DNA from: Podaxis mareebaensis
Lineage: Eukaryota; Basidiomycota; Agaricomycetes; Agaricales; Agaricaceae
Direction: 5' to 3'
Length of the DNA: 33,021 nucleotides
Assembly (NCBI GenBank): GCA_018524725.1
Contig: JAEUWP010000546.1
Coordinates: forward strand, 1 to 33,021
The position numbers and the translations under genes are program-made. The first letter of the stretch is position 1, and each line of letters starts with the position of its first letter. Shown one piece after another: positions 30,436-33,021 of the stretch. Below the pieces are notes generated by a model that did not search any database, was not told where the DNA came from, and was given only the letters and a program-made list of their open reading frames with translations.

Positions 30436-31690
30436 GTTCAATCATGTCTGGTATTGTCATTGACGAGCATGGTTATAGCATCTGCAGATTCCATTACTTG
30501 TCTGAGGGTATATGACAGGACTTGCATTGGTATTCTTTTGTTGATTACTTCAATAGTGAATGTGTTTGAAGTATATGGCCATGACTCATTGGTTCCTTCT
30601 TGAGCATTCTGGTCCCTGTCCAACATGAATTTGTTAGCTCTGTCGATCCACTCCTTGTAATCATCATCCACATCCAGATCCTCAGGTGCCCTAGGGCATC
30701 AGGATAGCCCATCAGGTCTGTGATGTTTTCCAGGTATGTGCCTAAGGTAAAAGTCAAAAAGTAAGATGGCCAAGATCCAATGGTTAATCATTGCACTTGG
30801 TTGGATGTCTGGGTGGTTAATCATGCCTTTGATGTATTTTGCATCAACCTCCACCACTAAGTTCTTCACCCCAATGATCCATAACCAAACATCTTTCATC
30901 ACTCTGAATACCCTGAATAACTCCAGTTTTGCCTGTGAGTAGTGTGCTTCTTGGTTGTTAAGTGAAATTGAGCCAAATCTTGATGGATATAACTTGTTGT
31001 CAGTCCTGAGTTGTAGTATTATGTATCTGATCACAATATAAGAGGTGTCCACAGCAAGAATGACCTCACAGTTGGAGGTGTAGTTGATAGCATGGATGGC
31101 TGGGGAGTTTCATGTCAGGGTTTTCAACTTGTCCATCACTGCCTGTTCCTTTTCTCTGAACTTGAATTTGATGTTTTTCCTCATAAGGTCAACAAGTGGT
31201 CAGGTGATAGCAGTGAAGTCTTGAATGAAAATTTGAATAGTCCCTACAGTCCCAAGAAATCCTCACACTTCACTGACATTTTGGCATAGTGGCCAGTCAA
31301 CCACCTTCTGAACCCTTGATGCATCAGGAAGTCACCCTTTGTATGTGCATAGATGTCCAATGACAATGGCAGAAGGTATGCAGATGTGTGATTTATGCCC
31401 TAAAAATGTTCCTCCTGTGTGTTTGATGCACTGAATAATTTGATTCACATTTTGCAAGTGTTCCCACACAAATCTCTGAATGCCTGAGTTTTCTGGTATC
31501 ATTTCAAAGCCTTTGCTGGTTTTGTAACAAGTTGGGGGTCCTTTTACTGGTACATCATCGACAAATGGTGCTGCTACCTTGGGTATTTCATCTTGTAGGA
31601 GGAAAGATAGATCACCATGCTGGATCTGCATGGAGTTGGTGTATCCCATGGGAATAGAAGTGAGCCAAAGTGTACTGAGGGGCATTTGTG
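30436..31690 (-). pseudogene. pol: Gypsy2 RT and RNase H, truncated at the 5' side
   Basis: RT is recognisable from SIPMGYTNS (near 31640) with the catalytic box PFVDDVPVKGP (near 31560), then a GGTFLGHKS block and the LPDASRVQKVVDWP connection. RNase H-like sequence runs from AVDTSYI (near 31050) to HIPGKHHRPDGLS (near 30700). The frame is shared with the integrase, and stops are scattered. Gag, protease and the RT fingers are absent: the sequence changes character near 31690-31710. This lineage differs from Gypsy1 and shows no chromodomain. Confidence 0.87.
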
Positions 31691-31692
31691 TT

Positions 31693-32514
31693 ATGAACCA
31701 GCCTGGTACCTCCCGCTGCAACGTCATTTATCACGCCTTAGTCCACGAACTTGGACTCCCCAATGCCTCCCGTTCCACCACTCAAGATACGGGTACACCA
31801 GCCGAAGACTCAGCCCGCTATCGCAATGAAGCTTTCGCCAATCGACGCCTTCCTGGCCATGCATCCCTATTCTCTGAAGACTGGCTGACACCCGGACCAC
31901 TCTTCTACGAGACCGACCGCATGATGACAGAAATATTACGCATCACTTGGGAGAATGCTCCCTTCACTCACGTCTTTGATCCCAACGGGTTATACGTTCA
32001 AACGATCCACAACAACTTCGACTCCGCCTGGGCCCACGGTTGGAAGATGATACCCTACGCTGGAGAACCCATAGTATTCCTTCACCCCTACATGATGTAT
32101 CCGCCCGAGGTCGTCCCGCATATCATCAAATACGAAGTCACCCACGGATTCTACTTCCGAGAAGTAGAAGTCTACCGTGTCGATCCTAACTCCGACGAGC
32201 CTCCGGCCATCCCTCCCCGTCATACTCAGCTTCCGCCCCTCCGCAGTGTTGACTCCAACGTTCCAGGTATCGACGAGTCAAACTCAGAAGAACCCATCGG
32301 CGATCCCCCTCCATATCCACCGCCATACGTCACCGGCGATATATCGTCATCATCGTCATCGTCCCCGCACCGCAGCCTCATCTTCCTCCATGAAGACTTG
32401 CCTGACTTGTTGCCTTCAACTGGCAACTTCCCTATTCCTAGTTCTGCTTCGTCTCCTGACTCCTACTCATCTGACTCTTCTAACGGACGCCTTCACCCCG
32501 ATATGGACTTGTAA
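31693..32514 (+). CDS. Unknown CpG-rich ORF, acidic Pro/Ser-rich C-terminus (possibly 5'-truncated)
   Basis: I do not recognise this protein. From ATG 31693 it has 273 residues. The first part (to about residue 170) looks globular, with aromatic stretches such as FDSAWAHGWKMIPY and HPYMMYPPEVVPHIIKYEV. The rest is low-complexity, with PPPYPPPY, a six-Ser run and Asp/Ser-rich blocks. No signal peptide or membrane span is seen. The frame is open further left, to 31579, but that part is antisense to Gypsy2 RT, so the true start is unclear and an upstream exon or a truncation is possible. Codons are rich in C and G at third positions with many CpGs, in sharp contrast to the Gypsy2 remnant it abuts. 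It may be a host gene fragment or part of a younger mobile element like X. Confidence 0.55.
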   Translation: MNQPGTSRCNVIYHALVHELGLPNASRSTTQDTGTPAEDSARYRNEAFANRRLPGHASLFSEDWLTPGPLFYETDRMMTEILRITWENAPFTHVFDPNGLYVQTIHNNFDSAWAHGWKMIPYAGEPIVFLHPYMMYPPEVVPHIIKYEVTHGFYFREVEVYRVDPNSDEPPAIPPRHTQLPPLRSVDSNVPGIDESNSEEPIGDPPPYPPPYVTGDISSSSSSSPHRSLIFLHEDLPDLLPSTGNFPIPSSASSPDSYSSDSSNGRLHPDMDL

Positions 32515-32843
32515 TATAACCAGTAAATAGTTTCTCTCCTATCTAACTACAGACGCTTCGCCTCGTATTCTTATATCCTGCCTGAACCCTACCTTGGACA
32601 GTTTCCTTAGATAGTTAGTTTCTCGTTGATCTCTGTTTCTATTCTTGTCCTAGTTCTATTCTTGTCTCGCTCCACTCCGTAGTTACACTTCTATTGACTC
32701 TCGGACTCATAGCTCTACTTCGTCATAGTTACCAGAATCGGACTCGGAAGTAAAGCTTAAATAGCCGCTCATGTACTGGAAGCGCAAGCTTCCTATATTC
32801 TTAAATTCAGAATATTGCTTTCACTTTATCTCTGGATTGACGT
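32515..32843. other. Region between the unknown ORF and the X LTR copy, with two hairpins
   Basis: Non-coding, moderately CpG-containing. Two adjacent perfect hairpins stand near the LTR: GGAAGC-GCAA-GCTTCC (32778-32793) and ATATTCT with AGAATAT around a 7-base loop (32795-32815). No gene is seen. Confidence 0.5.
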
Positions 32844-33021
32844 TGTTATAGTGAGGCCGCTTCGGTCTGTAAAGAGGCCCGATACGTATCCGCAGATCGT
32901 ATCAAAGGAGACTTCTCGTGTACTAACGGATAGATTACCTTTAGGCACTGACAGAGTCAACGCGTCAAGATAACTATTACTTATAGTCGCACAATACGTC
33001 TACTTCCTCAATATGAAGACT
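32844..33021 (-). repeat. Inverted partial copy of the X LTR, running off the window
   Basis: It is the reverse complement of 1476-1653, gap-free over 178 bp with three differences by my reading, all C/T or G/A at CpG. It starts at the LTR terminus (TGTTATAG). It is either a solo LTR or the 3' LTR of another X copy in - orientation whose body lies to the right. Confidence 0.85.

Noticed and set aside
1476..33021. A giant DNA transposon with terminal inverted repeats
   Set aside because: The left copy is the end of a 664-bp LTR with its own polypurine tract; no transposase or Crypton/DIRS recombinase is present, and the interior is explained by nested retrotransposons.

Overview
This window is a nest of retrotransposons, most likely from the genome of a filamentous fungus, probably a basidiomycete. 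The basis is the mix of families: a Tad1-like LINE whose second ORF carries endonuclease, reverse transcriptase, RNase H and a CCHC finger; a self-primed chromodomain Gypsy element of Tf1/sushi type; and a second Gypsy lineage. Most of the sequence is depleted of CpG. I see no ordinary housekeeping gene.

Layout. 1-1653 is the 3' end of a young LTR element on the + strand, called X here: the end of an ORF with two zinc knuckles, a polypurine tract and a complete LTR. 1663-1818 holds two tRNA-like units, probably a SINE, split by the next element. 1819-18012 is Gypsy1, a complete chromovirus on the - strand with paired 790-bp LTRs and a GCTGG target duplication. It carries gag, pol and an extra 3' ORF with two zinc knuckles. 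Inside its pol lies LINE1 (6478-13407, + strand, full length, decayed). 18018-19465 is mostly unassigned old sequence, ending in the 3' tail of Gypsy2. 19480-29023 is LINE2 (- strand, full length, decayed), inserted into Gypsy2 pol. Inside LINE2 ORF1 lies LINE3 (25566-28187, + strand, 5'-truncated, CpG-rich, no stops). 29038 to about 31690 is the rest of Gypsy2 (- strand: RT, RNase H, integrase). From about 31693 a CpG-rich unknown ORF runs to 32514. An inverted partial copy of the X LTR closes the window at 32844-33021.

Order of events, inferred from nesting: Gypsy2 came before LINE2, and LINE2 before LINE3; Gypsy1 came before LINE1. LINE3 and the X copies look youngest. The old copies share one mutational style. 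CpG has become TpG or CpA, CGA arginine codons have become TGA stops, and reading frames are otherwise mostly intact. This suggests cytosine methylation or a CpG-directed, RIP-like process acting on repeats.

The most unusual observations are four. (1) A 3'-terminal ORF with a related double zinc knuckle occurs in two different LTR elements, X and Gypsy1. (2) Gypsy1 has a 12-nt primer-binding site that exactly complements its own predicted RNA 5' end. (3) The Gypsy1 LTR pair shows a mirror-image TG/CA pattern. (4) The X LTR carries a perfect three-unit heat-shock element upstream of its TATA box.
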